Source: an uncultured Lachnospiraceae bacterium (GTDB taxonomy: Bacteria > Bacillota > Clostridia > Lachnospirales > Lachnospiraceae). From it: a DNA stretch of 21,140 nt. Both the position numbers and the translations under genes were made by a program. The first letter of the stretch is position 1. Every line of letters starts with the position of its first letter. The stretch lies in the NCBI GenBank assembly GCA_902803625.1, contig CADCQV010000286.1:1-21140 (forward strand), in the 5' to 3' direction. Below are positions 7,336 through 15,264 of this stretch, in pieces. The notes beneath the pieces are model-generated. The model was not told the DNA's origin and searched no databases. It saw only the letters and a program-made list of their open reading frames with translations.

Positions 7336-7465
7336 GTCATTCTGAGCGAAGCGATGCATATCCCACATCGCAGATGTGGGATGCCTCCCCGGCGAGGTTT
7401 ATCCCACATCGCAGATGTGGGATGCCCCCCGGCGAGGAGTTGCGAAGCAACAGTAAGAATCTTCC
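7336..7465. repeat. Dispersed intergenic repeat, family 2, copy 2, with duplicated hairpin
   Basis: GTCATTCTGAGCGAAGCG opens the element. The perfect hairpin (arms ATCCCACATC and GATGTGGGAT, loop GCA) occurs twice, at 7360-7382 and 7401-7423. It is part of a 41-bp tandem duplication that includes the CCCCGGCGAGG block. The element closes with TTGCGAAGCAACAGTAAGAATCTT-like sequence. It fills most of the gap between array L and the giant gene. Confidence 0.8.
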
Positions 7466-7482
7466 ATATCGTGGCGGTATCT

Positions 7483-7504
7483 CATATCTTCAGTGTCAGA
7501 TATG
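7483..7504. promoter_or_regulatory. Short inverted repeat upstream of the giant gene
   Basis: CATATCT (7483-7489) and AGATATG (7498-7504) are perfect reverse complements separated by 8 nt. It lies about 85 bp before the start codon, where an operator or processing site could sit. No convincing -35/-10 pair was found nearby, so the role is a guess. Confidence 0.25.
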
Positions 7505-7589
7505 TGTTTCCTGCGCCCGGGATGATAAGGATATGCAGGCTGTTTTTTGAAACTTAGAGAGTCGTTTGAATGAGGAGGTGTTTGTATTT

Positions 7590-10500
7590 ATGAGGAAGAA
7601 TAACAGATTCGGAAACCTGAGAAAGCTGATCTCTGTTCTGCTTTCCGTTACACTTCTTACAGCAATGCTGCCACAGGGAGTATATGCTGAGAACATAGAC
7701 AGGGTTCCTCCTGATTCCGAGGAGGTACTTAAGAGTGCACCCTCACATGACGGAACGATAGGGCTTCACAGCGTTTTCGGGAACAGTGAATACAGAGATG
7801 GTAAAAATGTAAATGGCAGTGAAATTGTTGATCTGTACCTCGGAAGCTTTGATCCGTCCCTAAGCTCTTTGGGCCTTGATCAGGATAAGACGGAATTCAG
7901 TGCCGATAAGGCCGGAACGGGAAACCATCATCTGAAAAGCATTTTCCTTGTATCTAAAGATGGTTCCGTGAGGATCCCTCTTGCAGATTCCACTGCATCC
8001 TCCGCAGAGCTTTCCAATATGTCGAAGGCGGGAATCAAAGCAGATTATAGCAGCGAACTTGAGTTTACTAATATTGATTTTTCAAAGGCTCTGAACGGAA
8101 CGTCTCCTGTTCCGGCCGGTGAATATTATATACTTGTAACCCTGAATGGGGAGCTCGTTTCAGGTGCTTCCGGCGGACAGACGGTCTTCAGCACTGTGGG
8201 TGACGATGTGCTGACCGTAACTGCTTCCGGTGGAACTGCCCCTGTAATACAGAGTACTTCTTTTTCAGGTATGGAGGGACAGTCATTTAATGCATCCCTT
8301 TCTGCCGTTCCCGCAAAAAGTGGCGATATAACCTGGGAGGAATCACCTTCAACAAATACACGCTTCAGTGATATCGGCCTTACCCTTGATCCTTCCGGTA
8401 CGATGAGCGGTGAGCTTAAGCTGAAAGACAGCATTGATAATGACAGCGGGGACCGGATCTATCATATAAGCGTAATTGCAACAGAATCCGGAAATGAGGA
8501 AAAGGCCTTCGGGGTGATAGATTTTACCGTAACACCGAAATCAGCTTTCAGTATAACCACCAATAAGCTTCCGGAAGCATATCTTGGTAAAGACTATTCC
8601 TATACTCTTAAGTCCAGCCTGGAGGCCGACTGGGAGATAGTGGAAGGGGATCTTCCGGAGGGGTTCGTTTTTGACACTTCTACCGGTGTTCTTTCCGGAA
8701 AGGCCGTACCCGGTACCGGAAGGACATATGAGCTTACCTTCAAGGCTTCCTATAAAATCGATGCCTCCATTAACCAGACTAAAACATTAACGCTTGCGGT
8801 AAGAGGGGATTATTCCAGGATACTCATACCGAAAAACATCATAGATTCATCAAAGGGTATTTCCTGCTGGCTGCAGGCAGACTTTACCACAAAAAACGGA
8901 ACGGAAGAAAACAGCTGGTTCTGGAGCGGAAGGCTGGGGGAAGAAAAGAACGGTGCTACCCTTAGCGCAAATGAAGCCATGGTAGTCCCGGTAAGGCTTT
9001 ACGGCGGGGATATGGATTCCGTATTCAGTAATGTTCGGCTCATGGCTAATGTTGACGGAGAAGCGGAGGCTGTGGAAATTGCGGGATCTACCGAAGAGAA
9101 GAAGGTGGAGTGGGGTGAGAGCGTTGAGCTTAGCGCTGCTTCCCCTGAGGTATCCTTGACCAGCCTTCCCGATAAGTTCATTCTGCTTGATCAAAACGGG
9201 GAGAAAATGACCGTCACGGCAGACCGTGACATAAGCGTGACATTTATTTCCGAAGATAAAGAGAGAGAGCTTTCCCCCGGAGCAGTGGTAAGGGTCGGTC
9301 AGAGCTTTGAAGTTGAGCTTAACGCCTTTAGCGGTCTCTGCAGAAAGTATGACAACAGCTTTTTCGGTGGCTTCGAAATTGAAGGAGGTGGTGGCCGTAC
9401 ATATACTGCGGTTCCGGATCCGGAGTCGCTTACATTTACTATCCCGGATTATGTGGCTTCCGAAACTCTTTCCGGCAGAGTATTATATGCCCTTAGCGGG
9501 GACGAGGAAGTTAAAAACATAAAGCTTTCATATTACCAGTCCCTTCCCGGCGGAAAGAAAGAAGGCAGTACCGTTACAGATGATGACGGCAGCTTTTCCG
9601 TGAGTGTTTATCCGGGGGCAGACGTCTATCTGAGCACACCTCTTTCCTACAGAAATGAAGTGATCAAAGCTGACGACATCGATGCTGATCATAGGATCTA
9701 CGTTAATCCCGGCGATACCTCCGCATGTCTTGATCTCAGGGTTTCCTTTTATAAGGATCAGAAGGACAGTGACACCGTACGATACATAAAGTCGCTTCCG
9801 GGCGGGAGTACGAATGTAGTCGCCTATGCTTCGGGCAGAGATCTTGGGGTAGGGCACTTTATTTTCGTAGATAATACGGAAAAAAATATCAGATTCAGGA
9901 TATGGAATTCATATTACGCCGATATTCTTCAAAATCTTGCATCCGGTGCAGAGGGGGATGCAAAGCGGACCGTGAAGCTGTCCTGGCCCGGCTCCGGTGT
10001 CATTAATGAGGGAAGCCAGGATGTGGAGGTTAATGAGTTCCTTAGGGGAACTGCCGATATCATGTTCCCCGTTAAGGGAGGCATAGTCCAGAAGATCAGG
10101 AATACTTCTCCCGTAAATATAAGGCTGACATCTTTATGGTTTGACCATAGCACAGGGAGCTATATCGGAAGCACGGGGGAAGAGACCGTCCATGGACTAA
10201 GCACCAGAGATCTTTCATTTTTCAGCCCCGGGGACTCCGGAACCTATGATATAGCAGTGATTTCCACGGAAATGCATCCCTTTATAGAAGACTGGGATCA
10301 GTTTAACCGGGACTATGGCTCAGAAAACGCGCTGCAGAAATATGAGGATATTAAAATTGAAAGCGGAGCCGCAACGGCACTTCCGGATGCATCCTATGAT
10401 CTAAGCAGGATCTCCGAACAGCTGTACATTACGAAGCCAAGATCCAGTGCGTCCGCTCCGGCACAGTTTACGGCAAATGAATTAGTTCCGGTTACGGGAA

Positions 10501-13500
10501 CCATCGCTCTTGATGAGGGCTATGCCGGAAAGCTTAAGGGGATTTATGTGGAAACGAATACGCCTGTTCAGTGCCTGACAATAAACGGGATACGTTATGA
10601 GGGAGCAGGAACTCCTTCCGGTTACATAAGAATTGAGCCCTCAGTCAGTCTCCCCTGTCAGTACACTCTTTATGCATCTCCGAGAGTCGGGTCAGAGAAC
10701 CTTGACATCACAGTCTGGGCCAATATAAATATCGATAAGGGAAGTAATTCTTCAGGCATATATGAAAATCAGCTTGTGGGGGAGGTTGAGGTGGCTTCTC
10801 CGGGTCTAGTGTTGCAGCTCCCGGAAAGCGCCGGTTCGAATGTCATAAGCGCAAGACTCATATCCGCCCCTCCTGTAGACGAATCGGGAAATAGAACAGA
10901 ACCCTACACAGTTGCTGTTTTTGACGGGGATGAAATGGTCTATTCCGAAAGGAACTGCCGCGGGATAAAGGACAGGGTTGTTACACTTAATCTCCCTGAC
11001 AGCTTTGTTGCAGGGCAGGCTGCCCATAGGATCAGTGCTAAAGCCGGACCGAATGATGAGGATAAGCTGGAGTGGATGGATACGGTTACAGGTGAGGTAG
11101 TGATAGGAGTGGGGGATACTCCGACCCTGAAAGCCCACTACCTTGATCTCTATGACAGCGAAGGCAGGCTTTATGATTCCCTTATGTCAGGGCGTAAATA
11201 CGACTGGGGACCGCATACGGCAGTATATTACAGGGTAAGAGCCGAATTTGAAAATGATGAATTTCTGGATCCCGATTTTGGAAGTTCCGTGCTGGGAGAG
11301 GATGCTCCTATTGTCTTTTCTGTCAAGATGCAAAACGGACAGTCTCTCAGGCTTCCCGGAAGGAAAGAGTCTGAAGGGGTTTATGTTTCCGATAAACAGA
11401 GGATAGGCTCTGCAGTAATACAGACTCAGGTGGATTATGCGGTTAAGAGAGATGATGTGAACGTTGAGAGCGGTCCCGATCTCAGTGCCCCGAGGAGACC
11501 CTTTACCGGGGGTGTGATGGAGAAGACAGATATCTATAAGCTCTGCAGCGAAGAAGATATGCCGGAGGATAAGCTTGATCTTATCGACATTAGCGAAGAA
11601 AGGGTTGATGCTGAGGAATATGCCCTGGCATTTAATGACGAGAATAAGTTGTATGATGATATAGTTGACAATCCCGGGATCTATGAAGAAATGGCTGACG
11701 CTCTTGAGGAAGAGCTTCTGGATGGCGGATGTTACTATATTGATCCCGATACCGGAAAGGTTGATGATAGTAAGGTTCCGGAGTGGACACATACCGAAGG
11801 TGATGACAGCAAGGCTCCGGATCTCGCTAAATTACTGGACAATATCACTGTAGAGGGCTCACAGACGGGTCTTGCAGTTACAAGCCTTGCCATTACCCTT
11901 GACAGGGAGAGATATGAAAGCGAACTAAGATCCTTTATTTCCACGGATTTTGATAATTCCGTATCACCTTCTTCAGAGGTTGCGGATTGGAAAGGGGATG
12001 ACAGCAGCTTGAAGATAAAGCCGGGAAGCGGCTGCTTTATGTCCCCTGAAACAAATGTGGTGACCGATAAAGATGGAAATGTGATACTCGAACAGACCAC
12101 CTGCTTCTATATTTCGGAAAAAGATGACGGATCCTCTGTTATGGCCGAGGTGCAGCTTACGCGTGCGCGCCATGTTGATGATAACGGGATAATTACGGAG
12201 GAATGGGACTATGGCGAGGATGCGGATATCATAGGCATAGCTCCGACAGGTACTGTCACCGCTGCAAGCGGAAAAGCCGGTTCCTCGGAAAGACCCCACA
12301 GGGGCTCATATGCCCAGATCCTTGGCGTGAGGGTGGGATGCTCTATGGATCTTGTGAGCTATTTCCTCGATTCGCCGATATATCAGTCCGGTTCCGCAGA
12401 CGCGGCCGGATCAGGCGATATCGCGAACCTTTCCTCAGGACTTAATCTTCTGGTATCAAATGCCCTTGTAGACGGCATCCACGGTGCTATGAAGATCGGT
12501 GAGAATAAGATCGGAAGTGCCGGGAGATTCTGGAGTGCTGTCAACGCTGCTTCGGGAATTCTGGCTGCGGGATGCACTACAATTTCCACCATTACGGGAA
12601 TGAAGGCACTTGCGGATAATTTCTATGAAGTGGAGAGCCTTACCAAAACCCCCTGCTTCAAGGCGATGAGGGCACAAACACAGCAGAGCATTCTCCGGGA
12701 TCTGGATTCCTTCCATCAGGAGACCAATGACGCCATGTTCTGGACATTGGTGCATGGCGGCTTTAACACAGTCTTCACTCTTGGCTCTACCTTTGGCATC
12801 AATAAGACAACTAAGGAAGCCCTGGCGGGTTATATACGGAAAACCGCTGCAAGGAAAATGACAAGAACCGCTGCCGGGAAGGCCGCTAAGGCAATGCTTG
12901 CCAGAATTGCAGGACCTCTTGTCCTTGCAAGCGCTCTTGTCATTATCGAAACATCCCTTGCATCCCTGGTAAGCCTGAGCCAGTCTATGTCTCTTGACGA
13001 ACACAGGTGGATGCTTGAAGAATGGATAGCTGACAGCGTGGAAAGAGAAGCGGAGGAGAGGGAAGACGAGTCCTGTGGTTACAAGAAAAAGAAGAAGGAT
13101 CTGCGCATTGGATCCGGTAATAATATCAGAAATTCATCCGGTCTTGATTCCTCTACCTATGCGCCAATATATGATCCCTCCGGAGTGGTCTATGCCGGTG
13201 TGAAATCCAATCCGGTAGACGGATCTTCCGTTAAACTTTTTAAGAATGGCTCATCCGATCTTTCAAGCGACTATCTGATAACTGCAGATCAGAGGGAGAT
13301 CACGCCGGAGAAAAATGTGCTTACTACCGGTAAAGACGGACGTTATGCGTGGATGGTGCCCTTAGGACAATGGTTTGTGACTGCCGAAGCGGACGGCTTT
13401 CTTCCCGGAAACAGCAATAATGACAAGGCAGCAGTGGATAAGGGGACAAATTATAACTGGCTTCCTGTTCCACCTCCTCAGATCGATGTCAATATTCCTT

Positions 13501-14795
13501 TATTGAGCTATGAAGCTCCTGAGATCGAGGCCATTAATTTCCTGACTGACGGAATATACGTGACCTTTGATAAATATATGGATATTAGCGATACTGACGG
13601 ACTGATGAAGGATAATGCCTTTGTCCTTAGGAAAGGTGATGAAAAGGGAGAAGATATTCCCTTTAGTATTGAGCTTCCCGATAAGGAGAAGGAGCCGGAT
13701 AATATTATTGACAGCGAACGGGACGAATACGCAAGAAATGTTATTCTAAAGACAGCCTCACCATTAAGCGTGGGAGATGAGGTTTTCCTTGAAATTGACG
13801 ACGGAGTCCTAAGCTATTCCGGCATCGGTTTCGGGGCTGCAAAGAAGACGGGACCCTGGAAGGGAAACGTTACGGAAAAGCTTACTCTTGATGCGCCTTC
13901 CCTTTCGGAGGATTCGGCAGAACCGGGAGAGGTTAAGCAGAATGTTTCGGCAGCCTTTAAGGATGTCATTACCCCTGATACGGATAACGGTGATACAGGG
14001 AGAAGGGCTGAAATATATTTCACACTGGATGGCAGCGACCCCACTGACAAAGCTAACAGCGAAAGAAAGAAATATGAGGGGATTCCCATTCTTATCGGTC
14101 AGTCCCTGACAATAAAAGCTTACTCCACACTTTACGGATATAATGACAGTGAGGTAAGCAGCTTTGACTACAGTGTGGGTCAATATGAAAAGGAATATGT
14201 CTTCCTTGACAGCGACAAGGAAAAGGAGGAAGAGGAAGAAGAAGAGGAAGCTGAAACAAAGTCTGAAACAGCTGTACAATCCGCTGCAAATGTTTTCTCT
14301 GTAGCCGAGATCGGAGGCTATACCTTTAAGTGGCTTAATTCCGTGTCTTATAACGGGAGAAAGCATTATCCTGTCATCTTAGGGGGTTCAGGGAAGAATA
14401 CCAAGAGGAGAGCCGAGGATGTGACCCTTAGTATTACCGACAGTCAGGGAAATCCCGTGCAGCCGTCTAAAATCAAGGCAAAGATTAAAAAGGGCAGGGA
14501 TGCCGGACAGGCCCAAATGACCCTGAAGCTAAAGGGTAAGGAGTTTAAGAGTTTGAACAGACTCCTTAAATCTGCTCCTTTTGCTTTTTCGATTGTTCCT
14601 GCTGACATTTCTGATCCTGATATCAAGCTTGATGTTAAGTTCGATAAAAGGGGCAGGGTTAAGAAGGTATCCTGTATCTTGTCGGGAAAGAAGATCAGAT
14701 TAAAGAAGAAAGACTTCAGTGTTTCCGGGACTGATAAGGATCTCACTATTGAGGCTAAAGGAAACTTTACCGGTAAACGCAGGATCAGCCGGTAG
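7590..14795 (+). CDS. Giant exported multidomain surface protein
   Basis: A 2401-residue protein. ATG 7590 is preferred over the in-frame TTG at 7566 because GAGGAGG (7572-7578) lies 11 nt before it and the protein then opens with a signal peptide: basic RKNNRFGNLRK, hydrophobic core, likely cleavage after VYA33. Visible modules: two putative Ig-like (He_PIG-type) domains near 215-315 and 319-408; a carboxypeptidase-regulatory-like beta sandwich near 627-700; a long acidic middle; two hydrophobic stretches near 1652-1676 and 1771-1800; a module near 1859-1970 ending in WLPVPPPQIDVNI, known to me from other Gram-positive surface proteins; an Ig-like segment near 1979-2080; a chitobiase C-terminal-like domain (YFTLDGSDPTD) near 2140-2196; a poly-Glu linker; and a basic beta-rich C-terminus. 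No LPXTG, SLH or choline-binding anchor is present. Function unknown; perhaps adhesion or polymer binding. It is alone in its island between two repeat arrays. Confidence 0.9.
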   Translation: MRKNNRFGNLRKLISVLLSVTLLTAMLPQGVYAENIDRVPPDSEEVLKSAPSHDGTIGLHSVFGNSEYRDGKNVNGSEIVDLYLGSFDPSLSSLGLDQDKTEFSADKAGTGNHHLKSIFLVSKDGSVRIPLADSTASSAELSNMSKAGIKADYSSELEFTNIDFSKALNGTSPVPAGEYYILVTLNGELVSGASGGQTVFSTVGDDVLTVTASGGTAPVIQSTSFSGMEGQSFNASLSAVPAKSGDITWEESPSTNTRFSDIGLTLDPSGTMSGELKLKDSIDNDSGDRIYHISVIATESGNEEKAFGVIDFTVTPKSAFSITTNKLPEAYLGKDYSYTLKSSLEADWEIVEGDLPEGFVFDTSTGVLSGKAVPGTGRTYELTFKASYKIDASINQTKTLTLAVRGDYSRILIPKNIIDSSKGISCWLQADFTTKNGTEENSWFWSGRLGEEKNGATLSANEAMVVPVRLYGGDMDSVFSNVRLMANVDGEAEAVEIAGSTEEKKVEWGESVELSAASPEVSLTSLPDKFILLDQNGEKMTVTADRDISVTFISEDKERELSPGAVVRVGQSFEVELNAFSGLCRKYDNSFFGGFEIEGGGGRTYTAVPDPESLTFTIPDYVASETLSGRVLYALSGDEEVKNIKLSYYQSLPGGKKEGSTVTDDDGSFSVSVYPGADVYLSTPLSYRNEVIKADDIDADHRIYVNPGDTSACLDLRVSFYKDQKDSDTVRYIKSLPGGSTNVVAYASGRDLGVGHFIFVDNTEKNIRFRIWNSYYADILQNLASGAEGDAKRTVKLSWPGSGVINEGSQDVEVNEFLRGTADIMFPVKGGIVQKIRNTSPVNIRLTSLWFDHSTGSYIGSTGEETVHGLSTRDLSFFSPGDSGTYDIAVISTEMHPFIEDWDQFNRDYGSENALQKYEDIKIESGAATALPDASYDLSRISEQLYITKPRSSASAPAQFTANELVPVTGTIALDEGYAGKLKGIYVETNTPVQCLTINGIRYEGAGTPSGYIRIEPSVSLPCQYTLYASPRVGSENLDITVWANINIDKGSNSSGIYENQLVGEVEVASPGLVLQLPESAGSNVISARLISAPPVDESGNRTEPYTVAVFDGDEMVYSERNCRGIKDRVVTLNLPDSFVAGQAAHRISAKAGPNDEDKLEWMDTVTGEVVIGVGDTPTLKAHYLDLYDSEGRLYDSLMSGRKYDWGPHTAVYYRVRAEFENDEFLDPDFGSSVLGEDAPIVFSVKMQNGQSLRLPGRKESEGVYVSDKQRIGSAVIQTQVDYAVKRDDVNVESGPDLSAPRRPFTGGVMEKTDIYKLCSEEDMPEDKLDLIDISEERVDAEEYALAFNDENKLYDDIVDNPGIYEEMADALEEELLDGGCYYIDPDTGKVDDSKVPEWTHTEGDDSKAPDLAKLLDNITVEGSQTGLAVTSLAITLDRERYESELRSFISTDFDNSVSPSSEVADWKGDDSSLKIKPGSGCFMSPETNVVTDKDGNVILEQTTCFYISEKDDGSSVMAEVQLTRARHVDDNGIITEEWDYGEDADIIGIAPTGTVTAASGKAGSSERPHRGSYAQILGVRVGCSMDLVSYFLDSPIYQSGSADAAGSGDIANLSSGLNLLVSNALVDGIHGAMKIGENKIGSAGRFWSAVNAASGILAAGCTTISTITGMKALADNFYEVESLTKTPCFKAMRAQTQQSILRDLDSFHQETNDAMFWTLVHGGFNTVFTLGSTFGINKTTKEALAGYIRKTAARKMTRTAAGKAAKAMLARIAGPLVLASALVIIETSLASLVSLSQSMSLDEHRWMLEEWIADSVEREAEEREDESCGYKKKKKDLRIGSGNNIRNSSGLDSSTYAPIYDPSGVVYAGVKSNPVDGSSVKLFKNGSSDLSSDYLITADQREITPEKNVLTTGKDGRYAWMVPLGQWFVTAEADGFLPGNSNNDKAAVDKGTNYNWLPVPPPQIDVNIPLLSYEAPEIEAINFLTDGIYVTFDKYMDISDTDGLMKDNAFVLRKGDEKGEDIPFSIELPDKEKEPDNIIDSERDEYARNVILKTASPLSVGDEVFLEIDDGVLSYSGIGFGAAKKTGPWKGNVTEKLTLDAPSLSEDSAEPGEVKQNVSAAFKDVITPDTDNGDTGRRAEIYFTLDGSDPTDKANSERKKYEGIPILIGQSLTIKAYSTLYGYNDSEVSSFDYSVGQYEKEYVFLDSDKEKEEEEEEEEAETKSETAVQSAANVFSVAEIGGYTFKWLNSVSYNGRKHYPVILGGSGKNTKRRAEDVTLSITDSQGNPVQPSKIKAKIKKGRDAGQAQMTLKLKGKEFKSLNRLLKSAPFAFSIVPADISDPDIKLDVKFDKRGRVKKVSCILSGKKIRLKKKDFSVSGTDKDLTIEAKGNFTGKRRISR
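14218..14252 (+). repeat. GAA/GAG purine tract encoding a poly-Glu linker
   Basis: An almost pure run of GAA, GAG and AAG codons inside the giant gene encodes KEKEEEEEEEEAE between the chitobiase-like domain and the C-terminal domain. It is likely a flexible acidic linker and a potential site of length variation. Confidence 0.7.
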
Positions 14796-14814
14796 TCTGC
14801 CTTTGTTTTGTACC

Positions 14815-15204
14815 GGATATCCACACGGCGGCTGCAAGGTTTGGCCCGGATATCCACACGGCAGCTGCTTAGGTTGGCTCGGATATCCACACGGCAGCTG
14901 CTTAGGTTGGCTCGGATATCCACACGGCAGCTGCATGTCAGATCACGCTCTCTACCTTTGTTTTGCACCGAAATATTCGGACGGCACTCCGCCTCAAAAA
15001 GAGCGCTTTCGGCTCGTGCCGCCGCATTTCGGCGCAAAACTGCAGTCGCTCGCTATCGATCTGACTTGCAGCCGCCGTGTGGATATCCGGGCGCAAAACT
15101 GCAGTCGCTCATTATTGATCTGACTGTACTGCCGTGTGGATATCCGGGCGCAAAACTGCAGTCGCTCGCTATCGATCTGAATTGCACATTCCGTATGGAG
15201 AGTA
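14815..15204. repeat. Palindromic mosaic repeat array R (downstream of the giant gene)
   Basis: Sister of array L. Four forward copies of the 21-bp motif occur at 14815-14835, 14848-14868, 14881-14901 and 14914-14934, a perfect 33-bp period with linkers such as TTAGGTTGGCTC. The hairpin core follows, then reverse copies at 15068-15088 and 15126-15145 and a degenerate one at 15184-15204 (58-bp period). Sequence related to the array (CTGCCTTTGTTTTGTACCGG) starts only about 2 nt after the giant gene's stop codon. The 175-bp core 14914-15088 matches 6898-7072 with about 18 differences by eye, 15 of them inside the hairpin. Confidence 0.9.
14968..15032. other. 65-nt conserved hairpin at the centre of array R
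   Basis: CCGAAAT (14968-14974) pairs with ATTTCGG (15026-15032). CGG (14978-14980) pairs with CCG (15022-15024). CGGCAC (14982-14987) pairs with GTGCCG (15016-15021), CCG (14989-14991) with CGG (15010-15012), and CTC (14993-14995) with GAG (15001-15003) around an AAAAA loop. Relative to array L, A-T becomes G-C and C-G becomes A-T at matching stem positions. Confidence 0.75.
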
Positions 15205-15264
15205 TGGCAGAGCGGAGGGAGCGGCCCGGGTATTTAGTGATTTTGGAGAGTGGATAAGGGCGTA

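Noticed and set aside
6867..7368. Several open frames crossing array L on both strands
   Set aside because: They are translations of palindromic repeats, have no ribosome binding sites, resemble no protein, and arise from the low stop-codon density of the repeat.
7566..7589. TTG start for the giant protein
   Set aside because: The GAGGAGG ribosome binding site lies inside this extension and is well placed for ATG 7590, which begins a proper signal peptide.
11187..11792. 201-residue minus-strand ORF inside the giant gene
   Set aside because: It is a shadow of the giant gene's codon pattern, with no start context, signal or family resemblance.
14815..14934. Short CRISPR-like run of 21-bp repeats with 12-bp spacers
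   Set aside because: The linkers are too short and two of three are identical, so it is a 33-bp tandem repeat.
14444..15257. Open frames crossing array R, including one with PHGSCLGWLGY-type repeats
   Set aside because: The 33-bp period is a multiple of three, so any stop-free unit stays open; the repetitive peptide reflects the DNA repeat, and the same DNA in array L does not keep the frame.
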